From Sedimentisphaerales bacterium (lineage in GTDB: Bacteria; Planctomycetota; Phycisphaerae; Sedimentisphaerales; Anaerobacaceae): DNA of 44,357 nucleotides. Below the pieces are notes generated by a model. The model was not told where the DNA came from. It made no database searches and saw nothing but the letters and a program-made list of their open reading frames with translations. Position numbers and translations under genes: made by a program. The DNA is taken from contig JAFGCD010000006.1 of NCBI GenBank assembly GCA_016932835.1, positions 1 to 44,357 on the forward strand, given 5' to 3'. This document shows, piece by piece, positions 18,901-27,643 of this stretch (the stretch's first letter is position 1; each line of letters opens with the position of its first letter).

Positions 18901-19892
18901 AACTCAGCTATGAAATGCGCCCGATGTACGGCCCCACCATAAAGTGGTGCGACATATCCGTTACACGGCTTTGGCGATGCGGCAACCGCGGCAGCGTCGC
19001 CTCGGCCCTCATCGAAAAGCCTGCAAAAGGCGATTTCCTCCCAACCCTCGACGGCGGATACAGCCTGCAGTACACCCCCCTGATGGAATACCGCCGGGGA
19101 AAAGGACTGGTGATCTTCTGCCAACTCGACCTCACCGCACGCACACAAGACGATCCCGCCGCCGACATTATTGCAGGAAACATCCTGCGATATGTATCGG
19201 CATGGAAACCGGCGCCAAGAAGAAAGGCCCTCTATTTCGGTGAGCCTGACGGAAGGCGACACCTCGAAGCAGCGGGAATGTCACTGCTCCCGTCTGAAAA
19301 CGACGGACTATCCGACAACGAAGTTATCATCGTCGGACCGACCGGCAGCGACGAACTTGTCTCGAATGTCCCGAACATCGCCGACTGGCTTAAGGCCGGC
19401 GGCCGCCTCCTTGCAATCGGCCTCGACCAGCAGCAGGCCAATGCCTTCCTGCCAGCCAAAATCACTATGAACCGGGCAGAACACATCGCCGCATACTTCG
19501 AACCCTTCGGCTTCAACTCACTCTTCGCCGGAGTCGGACCTGCCGACGTCCACTGCCGAGAACCACGTGACATCCCCCTCGTCACCGAAGGAGCAGACGT
19601 CATCGGAAACGGGGTAATCGCAAAAGCGAAAAATCTGAACGCCGTCTTCTGCCAGCTCGCCCCGTGGAAATTCGACTACGAAAAATCCTACAACCTAAAG
19701 AGAACATTTCGCCGAACCAGTTGCCTCGTCACCCGCATCCTGGCCAACATGGCAGCCGCAGGCGATACCCCGCTGCTCGAAAACTTCGCCCGCCCGCTCA
19801 GCACATCCGGAGCCGATAAGCGGTATCTGCAGAGCTTCTATCTGGATGTCCCCCAAGAGTGGGATGATCCTTACAGATTCTTCCGCTGGTAA
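15984..19892 (+). CDS. Secreted GH2-like beta-glycosidase family protein, atypical active site
   Basis: This 1302-residue protein has an N-terminal signal peptide (hydrophobic residues 8-26, AAA near 24-26) and GAAGGG ahead of the ATG. Domains follow glycoside hydrolase family 2: a sugar-binding jelly roll (about 50-220, ending GDVYLLA), an Ig-like domain (about 225-335), then a TIM barrel from EFRIEGRDFMLNGTRIFL (about 333). The probable nucleophile is Glu558 in FTCEYS. At the position of the acid/base Glu, where family members read NHPS...W-S-x-G-N-E, this protein has NHPSVVFYAMSHNATGY: Asn463 is followed by Ala464. It may therefore use another residue (Glu469 is close) or be a non-catalytic homologue. 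The C-terminal about 500 residues include a Rossmann-like segment (IALFDPNEQTAKLLDKM) resembling the glutamine amidotransferase-like/trimerisation domains of large glycosidases. Confidence 0.83.
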   Translation: MKPALEQLTIAVFAAVLANAVALAAAGTPLPQGARAVWDIEKAYRISTPTREKICINGLWQWQPATDAADVPPAERWGYFKVPGPWPGITDYMQKDSQSIYPHPDWKNIDLRNVTAAWYRREIAIPDQWAGRRITLTANYVNSRATVMLDGRKAGEIAFPGGELDITTLASPGRTHTLTICVEAMPLKAVILAFTDTNAARQIKGSVPRRGLCGDVYLLAAPKTQRIADVKVGTSVQKWQITFDTELHDLSQDTQYLLHAEVIDEGSPVADFTSKPFTVGDLDNGRFAFTENFKPDKLWDIHTPQNQYRLDLTLLDAGGKTLDAAGPLKFGFREFRIEGRDFMLNGTRIFLSSVPLDNAQIGPAMATYPAALESINRLKTIGINFVYTHNYDCRPGSHLAFDDILRAADDAGILVAFTQPHFSDYNWDDPNADHTNGYEKHADFYVRAAGNHPSVVFYAMSHNATGYSEDMNPDMIDGIADPRGKLGTWELTNPRKARRAEAIVKRLDPARIVYHHSSGNLGSMHTSNFYANFAPIQEISDWFEHWATAGVKPVFTCEYSVPFPWDWTMYRGWYDGKRSFGSAKVPWEFCLAEWNAQFLADTAFEISDMEKRNLRWEAAQFRAGNLWHRWDYPNVVGSSRFLERSPVYAAYFKDNWRAFRTWGVSAISPWSHGHYWNLHEGVDRTRKELPVDWDNLQRPGFSPDYIDGQYERIDLAFDFEDWLPTSAAEELMRNNRPLLAYIAGKPGAFTAKDHNFHPGELVEKQIIVINNSRTAATCDCRWSFAMPEPLAGNTQVTLPTGQQKRIPLKFNLPADLPPGKYQIDATFNFNDSETQTDSFAIDVIKPSPPPHINAKIALFDPNEQTAKLLDKMNLTYRLIDADTDLAAYDMLIVGKAALTLKNHAPNIATVEDGLKVIIFEQTSDVLEKRLGFRTAEYGLRSVFKRIPDHPILAGIDADHLANWRGDATILPPKLSYEMRPMYGPTIKWCDISVTRLWRCGNRGSVASALIEKPAKGDFLPTLDGGYSLQYTPLMEYRRGKGLVIFCQLDLTARTQDDPAADIIAGNILRYVSAWKPAPRRKALYFGEPDGRRHLEAAGMSLLPSENDGLSDNEVIIVGPTGSDELVSNVPNIADWLKAGGRLLAIGLDQQQANAFLPAKITMNRAEHIAAYFEPFGFNSLFAGVGPADVHCREPRDIPLVTEGADVIGNGVIAKAKNLNAVFCQLAPWKFDYEKSYNLKRTFRRTSCLVTRILANMAAAGDTPLLENFARPLSTSGADKRYLQSFYLDVPQEWDDPYRFFRW

Positions 19893-20241
19893 CGTCAATC
19901 TCCCTGCCCATGACGGTCTCGACTGCAAGCCGTAAATATCTGTTAATACTAACTTAATGACAAAAACACCCCTGATTCCCGCCTCGAAACATCGCGAAAC
20001 AGCGTAAAGCGGCATGCAAAAACCCTTTTTGTCTGGTAAATCAGCCGGCTAACTGGTACTATAAGTGCTTACGGGCCTGTCGGTTTGGACCATCGGCCGG
20101 CGTACAAAGCCTTGCCGGACCGCCTTGTTTGCAGAAGGGTGAGCCACGCCGTACTTTTCCCCTCGCTGCTGCAATATCCGGCCGGCCGACCAGGCCAATG
20201 CATAGAAGGTGCAATTGACAGGGACACAAAGGAGAATACTA
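19893..20241. other. Intergenic leader of the LamG/dockerin protein
   Basis: The 349 bases hold no convincing ORF or hairpin terminator. GC-rich GGCCGGC-type stretches are present. A TACTATAAG run near 20056-20064 could be a -10 element, but no matching -35 is evident. Confidence 0.35.
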
Positions 20242-23200
20242 ATGTTCGCAAGCAAAAAGTATAAAATAGTCCACGTCCTCGTTATCGCCCTGTTGCTCTC
20301 TGCCGTCGCACGACCGGCAACAATCGAAATAAGAATCCAAAACGGCGATGACGACGCAGAGCAGCTCGCAGGGGGAGCATTCAGGGACGCTACAAGCAGC
20401 GACCTCGAACTCGCATACGAAGACCCGAACCAGGTGGACCCACAGACAGTTGGCCTGCGATTTACCAACATCCCAATCCCGCACGGCGCCGACATCATAT
20501 CTGCATACGTCCAGTTCCAGCCCGACGAAACAAAAGGAGGAACCGAACCCGTCAATCTCATTATCGACGGAGAACTCAATGCCAACCCTCTTGATTTCGA
20601 CGATAATCCCGAAATTGAGGCAAGACCAAGAACCATTACGCAGGTCTCGTGGGCCGTGCCGAACTGGACAACCACGGGAGTCCAGGACCCAAACCACCGA
20701 ACATCCGACATCGCCGCACTAATACAGGAACTCATCAACCAACCCGACTGGACCTCCGGAAACGCAATCGTATTGATCTTCCAGAATGACCCCGAGAATC
20801 CTTCACTTGGTATTAGATGTGCCGAATCTCGTGACGGAAGCACAACCGGAGCACCCCTGCTGCACGTCGAATTCACCTCCGGCAGCGCATCGAATCCACA
20901 ACCGCCGGACGGGCAAACCGTGGACTACGCATCCATAGTGCTCGCATGGACGCCGGGAGATTTCTCACAGGCCAGCCGGGTCTATTTCAGCGACAGCCTC
21001 GAAGACGTCCAAAACGCAGCGCCCGCCGCCGACAAAGGACTCACAACATGGACGACTTACCCCGTATCGGGCCTCCTGCCCGGAACGACATACTACTGGA
21101 GAATCGACGAAGTCAACGACACCCATATCGACAGCCCCTGGCAGGGTGAAGTCTGGTCGTTCGCCACCGCCCCGGAAAATGCCTGCAACCCCTACCCCGC
21201 CGACAACGCAATAAACATGCGAACGGATCTGACCCTGACCTGGGATCCCGGCATGAACATGGTATTCCAGAACATCTTCTTGGGAACGGACTATGACGCC
21301 GTCCTCAATGCCGCAACCCCGACCTTCTTCACGATAGACACCGCCTGGCAACCGGTCGGCCTGCTTGACTACGCACAGACATATTACTGGAGAATAGACA
21401 CGCACGACGCCTGCGGCCAGCCCCACCAAGGAGACATCTGGACCTTCTCAACAGTCATGGACATACCAATCAGCGACCCGAACTTGATCGGATGGTGGAC
21501 TTTCGACGAACAAGGACCGTCCGCACTCGACTGGTCCGGACACGAAAACAGGGCAACATTCGTCGGCGACCCCAATCGAGTCGCAGGCTACGACGCAAAC
21601 GCACTCGAACTCGACGGCGACGACTTCATAAGGATAGACCCCGTCGCAGACGACTTCACAAGCAGCAACCTGACACTCAGCGCATGGGTCAAAACCGCCG
21701 ACGCCGCCGCCGACTGGTTCTCATGTAACTCCGATAACGGATCCGACAATATTGTAATCTTCGCAATCGTAGGAGGACAACCGGCTGTTCTCGACGCAAA
21801 CAACGCCTACGAAGGTCTCCCCACAACAACCGTAAATGACGACCAGTGGCACATGCTCACATACATCAGAGAAGGCGACACAGGATACATCTACATCGAC
21901 GCCGCCCTCCAAAGCACCCACCACGCCGACTTCACGCTCAGCCCCGACGACCGCTGGTCCGTCGGACAGGAATGGGACGACAACGACAACCCCACCGAAT
22001 TCCTCACAGGCCTAATCGACGACGTTAGAATCTACAACAGACCCCTGACGCCACTCGAAATCAAGAGGATAATGGTCCCCAACCCCGATGCAGCATGGAA
22101 CCCGAACCCCGTCAGTGGACGCACGTACACCGCAGACAGCATAGACCGGCTCACATGGTCGCCCGGCGAAAGAGCCGTTGCGCACGATGTGTACTTCGGA
22201 ACCGACGCTCAGGACATTCTCTCCGCATCCACTACAAACCCGCTCGGAGTATATCAAGGCAGAAGGTCGCCCAATAACTTCGACCCATTGGACCTCGAAC
22301 TCGGCCGGACATACTACTGGAGAATCGACGAAGTAAACCCCGATTCAACTATTACAAAAGGAATCGTATGGAGCTTCGACACCGCAGAATATCTCATCGT
22401 CGATGACTTCGAGACATACGTACTCTGGAGTGAACCGGGAAACCACGTATTCGAAATTTGGCTCGACGGAATCGGAAACTGCGACCTCGAAAACGGAAAC
22501 GACACCGGAGCAATAGTGACGGAACACAAAGACCCGCCCGGCCCCGTACTCGAAGGAGCCCAGTCGATGAAATACGATTTCGACAACGATGGAATGGTCC
22601 TCAATCCATGCAATTCGACAATAGAACCAAGAACGTACTTGTACTCCAGAACCGAGGCACAGGTCGCCGCACTGCCGTCCGGAATCACATCGGACTGGGA
22701 GTCAAAAGGCGTCAAGGCAATGGAAATCAATTTCCACGGCACCGCGGCAAACGCACTGACCGAATCTCTCTGGGTCCGGTTGAAGGATTCCTCCGGCTAC
22801 GGAGCAAAGGTATTCTACGGCGACGCGCCGGGCGAAAATATCACCGATGTGAACGAGGAATCATGGCACGTCTGGGATATAAACCTCGCCGACCTCACCG
22901 TTGACCTTGCCGACGTCGTCAGCATCACCATCGCAATAGGCGACGAAGAAGCCGCGGCCCCCGGAGGAAGCGGAACTATCTATATAGACGATATCCGACT
23001 TTACATACCCAGGTTCATGCCCGAAAAACTCACCCCCAGACCCGCAGACTACGACTTCGACGGTGACATCAACTGCAATGACCTGATGATAATGATTGAA
23101 GACTGGCTGGTGACCGACTACTACACCCAGCCGCTCGTACTATGGTATCAATTCGAAGGAACGCCCGACGACAGCGGCCCCAACGGCTTTGACGCCACAC

Positions 23201-23871
23201 TCGTCAATGCCCCGGTTTACACAATAGGAGCCGGCTCAGTAGGATACGCCCTCAACCTCGACGGAACAGACCAGTACGCAAACACCAACCTGAACGCCCA
23301 GGAACTCGGCCTTGACGGCAATGCCGCCAGAACATTCGCCGCATGGGTAATGGTAAGGCAGTTCAACAGCGCCGCAGTCTATGAAATGGGAACCGACCAG
23401 GACGGCCGAGAATTCACATTCAGGGTAAGGGGCACGGCGGGAGAGTGGAGAGCAAGGTTCGGCCCCAATGTTCACCAGTCGATCTACAACATCGACACAA
23501 CCGACACCTGGGCCCATTTCGCACACGTCTTCACCGGAGGTCAAAGCCTAATTTACCTCGACGGTAATCTGATATCGACCATGACGGTCAGGCTCGACAC
23601 CGGAACGGGAAAAAATCTCAGAATAGGAAGATGGAACGACAATTACTTCGACGGGGCTATCGACGATTTCAGGGTGTACGATAAGGCCCTCTCACAGGCC
23701 CAGATCACAGCCTTGATGACGGGAACTATATCCGTGGACACATACCACCCCGTCCCGTCACCGATGAACCTCGTGGACCCGGAACCACAGGGACAAAGAG
23801 CCGTCAACTTCGCGGATTTCGCCGTCCTCGCCGCTAACTGGCTCGAAAAACAAGTCTGGCCTGAAAATTAA
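20242..23871 (+). CDS. Large secreted LamG / FN3-like / dockerin-like repeat surface protein
   Basis: The start is set at the ATG at 20242, which has AAAGGAGA seven bases upstream; the product is 1209 residues. A signal peptide occupies residues 1-27. A beta-rich N-terminal domain (to about 215) resembles DNRLRE/CBM-like modules. FN3-like modules follow, marked by three copies of TYYWRID near residues 287, 378 and 690. A first LamG/concanavalin-like domain lies around 416-615 (LIGWWTFDEQG to GLIDDVRIYNRPL), and a CBM-like domain spans about 715-925. There are two dockerin-like EF-hand halves: DYDFDGDINCNDLMIMIEDW near 936 and VNFADFAVLAANWLEKQ near 1188. A second LamG domain (about 965-1160, ending GAIDDFRVYDKALS) lies between these halves. 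This is the modular style of planctomycete exported carbohydrate-binding proteins. No catalytic motif is visible; adhesion or polysaccharide binding is likely. Confidence 0.82.
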   Translation: MFASKKYKIVHVLVIALLLSAVARPATIEIRIQNGDDDAEQLAGGAFRDATSSDLELAYEDPNQVDPQTVGLRFTNIPIPHGADIISAYVQFQPDETKGGTEPVNLIIDGELNANPLDFDDNPEIEARPRTITQVSWAVPNWTTTGVQDPNHRTSDIAALIQELINQPDWTSGNAIVLIFQNDPENPSLGIRCAESRDGSTTGAPLLHVEFTSGSASNPQPPDGQTVDYASIVLAWTPGDFSQASRVYFSDSLEDVQNAAPAADKGLTTWTTYPVSGLLPGTTYYWRIDEVNDTHIDSPWQGEVWSFATAPENACNPYPADNAINMRTDLTLTWDPGMNMVFQNIFLGTDYDAVLNAATPTFFTIDTAWQPVGLLDYAQTYYWRIDTHDACGQPHQGDIWTFSTVMDIPISDPNLIGWWTFDEQGPSALDWSGHENRATFVGDPNRVAGYDANALELDGDDFIRIDPVADDFTSSNLTLSAWVKTADAAADWFSCNSDNGSDNIVIFAIVGGQPAVLDANNAYEGLPTTTVNDDQWHMLTYIREGDTGYIYIDAALQSTHHADFTLSPDDRWSVGQEWDDNDNPTEFLTGLIDDVRIYNRPLTPLEIKRIMVPNPDAAWNPNPVSGRTYTADSIDRLTWSPGERAVAHDVYFGTDAQDILSASTTNPLGVYQGRRSPNNFDPLDLELGRTYYWRIDEVNPDSTITKGIVWSFDTAEYLIVDDFETYVLWSEPGNHVFEIWLDGIGNCDLENGNDTGAIVTEHKDPPGPVLEGAQSMKYDFDNDGMVLNPCNSTIEPRTYLYSRTEAQVAALPSGITSDWESKGVKAMEINFHGTAANALTESLWVRLKDSSGYGAKVFYGDAPGENITDVNEESWHVWDINLADLTVDLADVVSITIAIGDEEAAAPGGSGTIYIDDIRLYIPRFMPEKLTPRPADYDFDGDINCNDLMIMIEDWLVTDYYTQPLVLWYQFEGTPDDSGPNGFDATLVNAPVYTIGAGSVGYALNLDGTDQYANTNLNAQELGLDGNAARTFAAWVMVRQFNSAAVYEMGTDQDGREFTFRVRGTAGEWRARFGPNVHQSIYNIDTTDTWAHFAHVFTGGQSLIYLDGNLISTMTVRLDTGTGKNLRIGRWNDNYFDGAIDDFRVYDKALSQAQITALMTGTISVDTYHPVPSPMNLVDPEPQGQRAVNFADFAVLAANWLEKQVWPEN

Positions 23872-24387
23872 AACCGGCCTCGCAACTATTCAACTAAAAA
23901 CTAATCTGACAACTTATTTCAGGACAAGACAACTTCTTCTATCCTCTGCCGTCCGCCGTCCTCCCCCTCTCATTCCGAGGCAAAGCCGAGGTATCTATTA
24001 AAAAACAGCCCGCGAAGCGACTTCCGCCTAACTAAGAACTAAGAACCAAAAACTGACAATGCGAAGCATTGTCACTCCGACCTGTCCCTAAGGGAGCGAA
24101 GCCGAGGGGTCTGCTAAAACTTCGTCTTCCTTCTCTTTCGAACTGTGGATTTCGCATTTCGGATTTCATCCGGAATGGTAGGTTGTGCAACGCACAACAA
24201 TTCACCGCACACCAAAAAATTGTCATTGCGACCTGTCCCCAAGCGAGCGATTCGAAGAATCGTACGCCAATCTCAATTCGCCTGTTCATCTTTGATTTCT
24301 GTGCTTTCCACCTTCCTTCATCTTCGCTTTCCGCACAACATAAACAAAACAAAGATCGACAGATACCTTCAATTCTCCATCGGTGGA
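23872..24387. repeat. Repeat-filled spacer
   Basis: There is no gene here. It contains three members of the GTCATT-type repeat family: TCATTCCGAGG...GGTATCTATT (23970-23999), GTCACTCCGA...GGGGTCTGCT (24071-24114) and GTCATTGCGA...CCAATCTC (24222-24274). It also holds a hairpin, GTTGTGC-AAC-GCACAAC (24182-24198), and a TTTCGCATTTCGGATTTC tract. The same mixture recurs at 42.7-43.08 kb. Confidence 0.7.
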
Positions 24388-25179
24388 CTATCCACCACTG
24401 AGCCTGTTCAAAAGCGTGATCGCCAGATAGACCGTAATGATGCAAGCCACAAGGACAACGCACAAAATAGTACTGAGAACAAGGCCTGCGATGATCCTGT
24501 CTTCCACAAGCCCTTTCCATAACCACCTCTTCAGTGACAAGCGAGGAAGATGCGCGCCTTGGGATTCGGTTCTGGTTCGTGGAAATGGGAGGGCGCTTAC
24601 CTCTTCGTTTGCAGCCAGCCAGCAACTCTCTATCTTCGACTCACGATCGAACCAACCTCTGAATCCTACTCCTAAAATAAAAATCTCGTAAGCTGCACCA
24701 ATACACAGAGAAGCCCAGAAAATCGGCCGCGGTTTAAGCTGAACAGCATAAACCCATGACAACATCAATGGCAGAATCGCAGCAAAAAAATTCAGAACAA
24801 GAAAAATGACGCACTGCGGCCCCGAATACGCAAGGGATGACATCTGCCGGTACTTCTTAAAGTCAAACTCCCAGTCGGATTTGTTCGTGATTCTAAGATA
24901 AGTCGTGAGAATGAATCTCATGCTTTTTAAGAAGTACCACAGAAGAAACAACACAAACAATAGAGTCGTCAGGAAGATCGACCCTATGAAAACGAAACCC
25001 CCCAATGGAGTATTCGGTTCAAGAGGTTGCCTTGGAAGCAACCATGCTGTGACCAAGCCAAACACGGTGATCGCGAATGTGCTTACAATGAAACGCTGAT
25101 TCAGCAGTTGGTTTACTTCTTCATGAATCTTCGTGAGATCGTGAGTATTCGGTCCCCTCAATGCCATCTTCATCTCCAT
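24388..25179 (-). CDS. Uncharacterised five-TM membrane protein
   Basis: I do not recognise a named family. The 263-residue product begins with a short cytoplasmic-type helix (KIHEEVNQLLNQRF) running straight into a hydrophobic segment. Predicted membrane segments lie at about residues 30-48, 60-84, 122-146, 153-173 and 229-256. A soluble loop of about 55 residues separates TM4 and TM5 (Arg- and Glu-rich, about 174-228). Several ATG codons (residues 1, 3 and 5) are possible starts. GC content is lower than in the flanking glycosidase genes. It sits alone between two repeat-rich spacers, on the same strand as the nuclease/MBL pair but about 290 bases downstream of it. Small membrane proteins often accompany nucleases in defence cassettes, but any functional link here is a guess. 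Confidence 0.7.
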   Translation of the reverse strand: MEMKMALRGPNTHDLTKIHEEVNQLLNQRFIVSTFAITVFGLVTAWLLPRQPLEPNTPLGGFVFIGSIFLTTLLFVLFLLWYFLKSMRFILTTYLRITNKSDWEFDFKKYRQMSSLAYSGPQCVIFLVLNFFAAILPLMLSWVYAVQLKPRPIFWASLCIGAAYEIFILGVGFRGWFDRESKIESCWLAANEEVSALPFPRTRTESQGAHLPRLSLKRWLWKGLVEDRIIAGLVLSTILCVVLVACIITVYLAITLLNRLSGG

Positions 25180-25347
25180 ATCGACTATGGCAAATCATGC
25201 TCCGTGTAATCCCAGAGTCCTGGACTCACATACAGAATACGGACAGACTCCGCGACCAATTAGAAGTGTGCGACGCATTTTTTCTCAAAGCCTCCCGTTT
25301 GCACTTTTCTTGTTCTGGCCGTTCCCTGCAAAATCAACCCCGGCCTT

Positions 25348-25445
25348 GAATCCCAAAATACCCGCTAATCTCTATCCGGTCAAGGAATAATCCGCCCCAG
25401 GAGCATTATTCCTCGTGAATCCCCTTAGGGGCCGAGGGGTCTATT
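25348..25445 (+). repeat. Left imperfect direct repeat flanking the MBL/nuclease pair
   Basis: It aligns with 27774-27951. Both copies start GAAT...ATACC, share a 22-base block (25374-25395 versus 27800-27821, three mismatches) followed by CGTGAAT, and end in a 25-base block identical in both (25421-25445 and 27927-27951, containing CCCCTTAGGGGCC). The end block belongs to the GTCATT/GGGGTCTATT repeat family, so only part of the similarity is specific to this pair. Confidence 0.65.
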
Positions 25446-25472
25446 AAAAAAACATATCCTTCGTTTGCCTCC

Positions 25473-26756
25473 TTAGATATCAACGGTCTCCCTGTCGCCG
25501 ACAACCCTTACTTCACTCCGCAAAAACTCGGAATATCTTTCCGGAAAGAAGGTATGAATGGGAACTGTGAACTCCGGAGCAATCGCTTTGGCAAACTCCT
25601 GCATATTCTCTGTGTATATGTGACCGCTGCAATGGACCTCTACGATAGGAACATTGTCACTGTCCCACAAGAACCTTATCTCAGGTAAATATCCACTCCA
25701 GAGAGAGTAGATCAAGGTGGTATTCACCAAATCCTTCTTTCTTGAGAATATCTTTCTGGTCAGATCGGTGTCCTTTACGACCAATTTCTTTCTGAGTTCT
25801 TTCATCTGCTCATACGTTATTTTGGCTGACTTGAATTTGAACAGCTTCTTATTATCGGCCATCCTCTCTGTGTAGGTGTTGGGAACAAAGAATACCCTTA
25901 TGTTCTTGCCCCAGTTGTATTGAGGTATATTGGCAGAAATTCCTTTCAACTTGTCCAGGATATAGGCCGTGTACGGATCGATTACAAACACCCTGTTGCT
26001 CCTCTTGCAAGCCTTATAGATAGATACCAATCTGTCGATATTCTGAGATGAACAAGCCATAAAATACAATCGCTCTTGATTTGTGAGCAATTCTACAAGC
26101 TTGTCTTCTACCTCCTGCTCACTTTGATACAGCCCTTTTGACCTGCCAAGCATTGACCCTTCGAGAATCAAACAGGTGACGTTCTTCGGTGGGTCTCTTA
26201 ACATTTTCTGAAACAGAACGCTTTTTCTCCCATGGCCCCTGAAATCACCCGAGTAAAAGACTCTCTTGCCCTCTGCTTCTATGAGAAAAGCCAGAGCATC
26301 AAAGGCAGAGTGATCCACAAGATAAGGAGTCACAGTGAATGCTCCAACCCGGCAGGGTTTCCACTTCTCCAGCGTAACAGTATTTGTCGGTGCAAAGGTG
26401 GTCTGGCCGAAGAAGTACGAAACATCGAGTAGCTCCTTGCACCCTTCACTGAGATAGACAGGTACTTGCGGGCTTACGAAGGATAGTAGGCCATAGTGGT
26501 CCTGATGAGAATGGCTGAGAAGGATCCCGTCATAGGCAGGATTTTCATCTTTGTATAGTCCCGTTATATCTGGCAATACCCCATTCTTGATTAGTTCCGT
26601 CTTAGGAATAGTCTTGACTATCTCGGAATTGAACCGTTCCTTATTCTCATCTACGAGAGGCAGGCCAAAATCTATAAGGATTTTTGAAGTTCCTGATTGC
26701 AGTTCTACGCAGGAACCTCCAATCTCTTTTGCTCCTCTTTGGATCGTGAGTTTCAT
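25473..26756 (-). CDS. Beta-CASP metallo-beta-lactamase-fold nuclease-like protein
   Basis: This 427-residue protein has the metal-binding motifs of the metallo-beta-lactamase fold: the strand GTSKILIDFGLPL, motif 2 SHSHQDH at residues 81-87, His149 in VDHSA, and Asp171 in YSGDFRGHG. Features of the RNase J/CPSF-type beta-CASP insert follow: Glu199 in LILEGS (motif A position), His379 in HCSGH and His401 in PIHTF. These are the nucleic-acid-processing members of the superfamily, so a nuclease acting on RNA or DNA is more likely than a small-molecule hydrolase. It lacks the C-terminal domain of true RNase J and is shorter (427 versus about 550). Its ATG overlaps the TGA of the upstream nuclease-like gene by four bases (ATGA), showing translational coupling. 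Base composition is distinctly AT-richer than the neighbouring glycosidase genes, suggesting transfer. Confidence 0.85.
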   Translation of the reverse strand: MKLTIQRGAKEIGGSCVELQSGTSKILIDFGLPLVDENKERFNSEIVKTIPKTELIKNGVLPDITGLYKDENPAYDGILLSHSHQDHYGLLSFVSPQVPVYLSEGCKELLDVSYFFGQTTFAPTNTVTLEKWKPCRVGAFTVTPYLVDHSAFDALAFLIEAEGKRVFYSGDFRGHGRKSVLFQKMLRDPPKNVTCLILEGSMLGRSKGLYQSEQEVEDKLVELLTNQERLYFMACSSQNIDRLVSIYKACKRSNRVFVIDPYTAYILDKLKGISANIPQYNWGKNIRVFFVPNTYTERMADNKKLFKFKSAKITYEQMKELRKKLVVKDTDLTRKIFSRKKDLVNTTLIYSLWSGYLPEIRFLWDSDNVPIVEVHCSGHIYTENMQEFAKAIAPEFTVPIHTFFPERYSEFLRSEVRVVGDRETVDI

Positions 26757-27643
26757 AATCTTCTTGTGTCACGTGGTGCCGGCACCACTTTTACCACCTG
26801 ACTGTTCTTCACTTCTATCTGTACCAATACGATATCAAAGAGAGCGTTATTTTGGATTAGCGAAGTTAGACCTATCCAAGATTCATTTCCCACTATTGCA
26901 GGGTGGAATTTTTCTGCCACGCAGTATATTGCTATTTTATTTTGAACAAGTTCATGTCCCCCCGGAAATCTGTCTGATATTGTATTCTTAAACAAATGGC
27001 AGACTATTCCATAATCGATAGCTTGCATTAACAGGTCAAGAGGGGCATTGCCGCCTGCTTTCAATTCAACAACTGAAAGTTGATTGAATCTGTTGACGGT
27101 TAGCATATCAACCCAGAATTTTCGTGTGATTCGTTTAGGTTCAGCTATCTCTCCTTCAAATATATTTGCTGGAAATTGCCGTATCACAGGTGCGGATGCA
27201 GGGAACTCGCCGCCAAAAACTCTGGATATGTCGTGGCAGATATTACTTTCCAATAACGACTCAGATTGCTTTTCTTTCGTCTTCCGCACAGGGAGATCAT
27301 AGCCCTTGCCATAGGTTACGTACTTTTTCGTTGCCCCAACATTATTTAATATGTCTTTTGCCCTTTCCTGGAAGCTGTTGGGCTGACATGCTTCAAATTG
27401 TATATTCTTGAAAAGACCCACTCTTGATAGGAAATGGAATCGCAGTGCCGTGGTAATATCTATGATATCCAGATGTACAACGTTAGTGCTGTCATCACGG
27501 TATAGTCCCTCATTGAGCAAGTAACTAATGGCCCAAATATCGAGATTGCATTTCAGCTTTTTTCTATTAGGAGCATCCTCCTTGTACTTCACGCTAACGC
27601 CGTCATTGGTTGGTTCAAAATGTATTATCGAGGGGTATCTCAT
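26753..27643 (-). CDS. Putative PD-(D/E)XK-fold nuclease, partner of the MBL protein
   Basis: I do not recognise a named family for the whole 296-residue protein. The central part reads as a PD-(D/E)XK nuclease core: an N-terminal helix with acidic residues (SESLLESN, Glu128/Glu132), then FWVDMLTV with Asp179, and VVELKAG with Glu193 and Lys195. A Q-x-x-x-Y helix follows (QAIDYG, Gln207/Tyr211), which often completes the active site. The segment resembles NucS- and DUF4263-like nucleases, where DML...VVELK is typical. The N-terminal about 110 residues form a separate domain without recognisable motifs. It is the first gene of a two-gene minus-strand unit and ends inside the start codon of the MBL gene. 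Like its partner it is AT-rich. Action on foreign DNA or RNA is inferred, not shown. Confidence 0.65.
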   Translation of the reverse strand: MRYPSIIHFEPTNDGVSVKYKEDAPNRKKLKCNLDIWAISYLLNEGLYRDDSTNVVHLDIIDITTALRFHFLSRVGLFKNIQFEACQPNSFQERAKDILNNVGATKKYVTYGKGYDLPVRKTKEKQSESLLESNICHDISRVFGGEFPASAPVIRQFPANIFEGEIAEPKRITRKFWVDMLTVNRFNQLSVVELKAGGNAPLDLLMQAIDYGIVCHLFKNTISDRFPGGHELVQNKIAIYCVAEKFHPAIVGNESWIGLTSLIQNNALFDIVLVQIEVKNSQVVKVVPAPRDTRRL

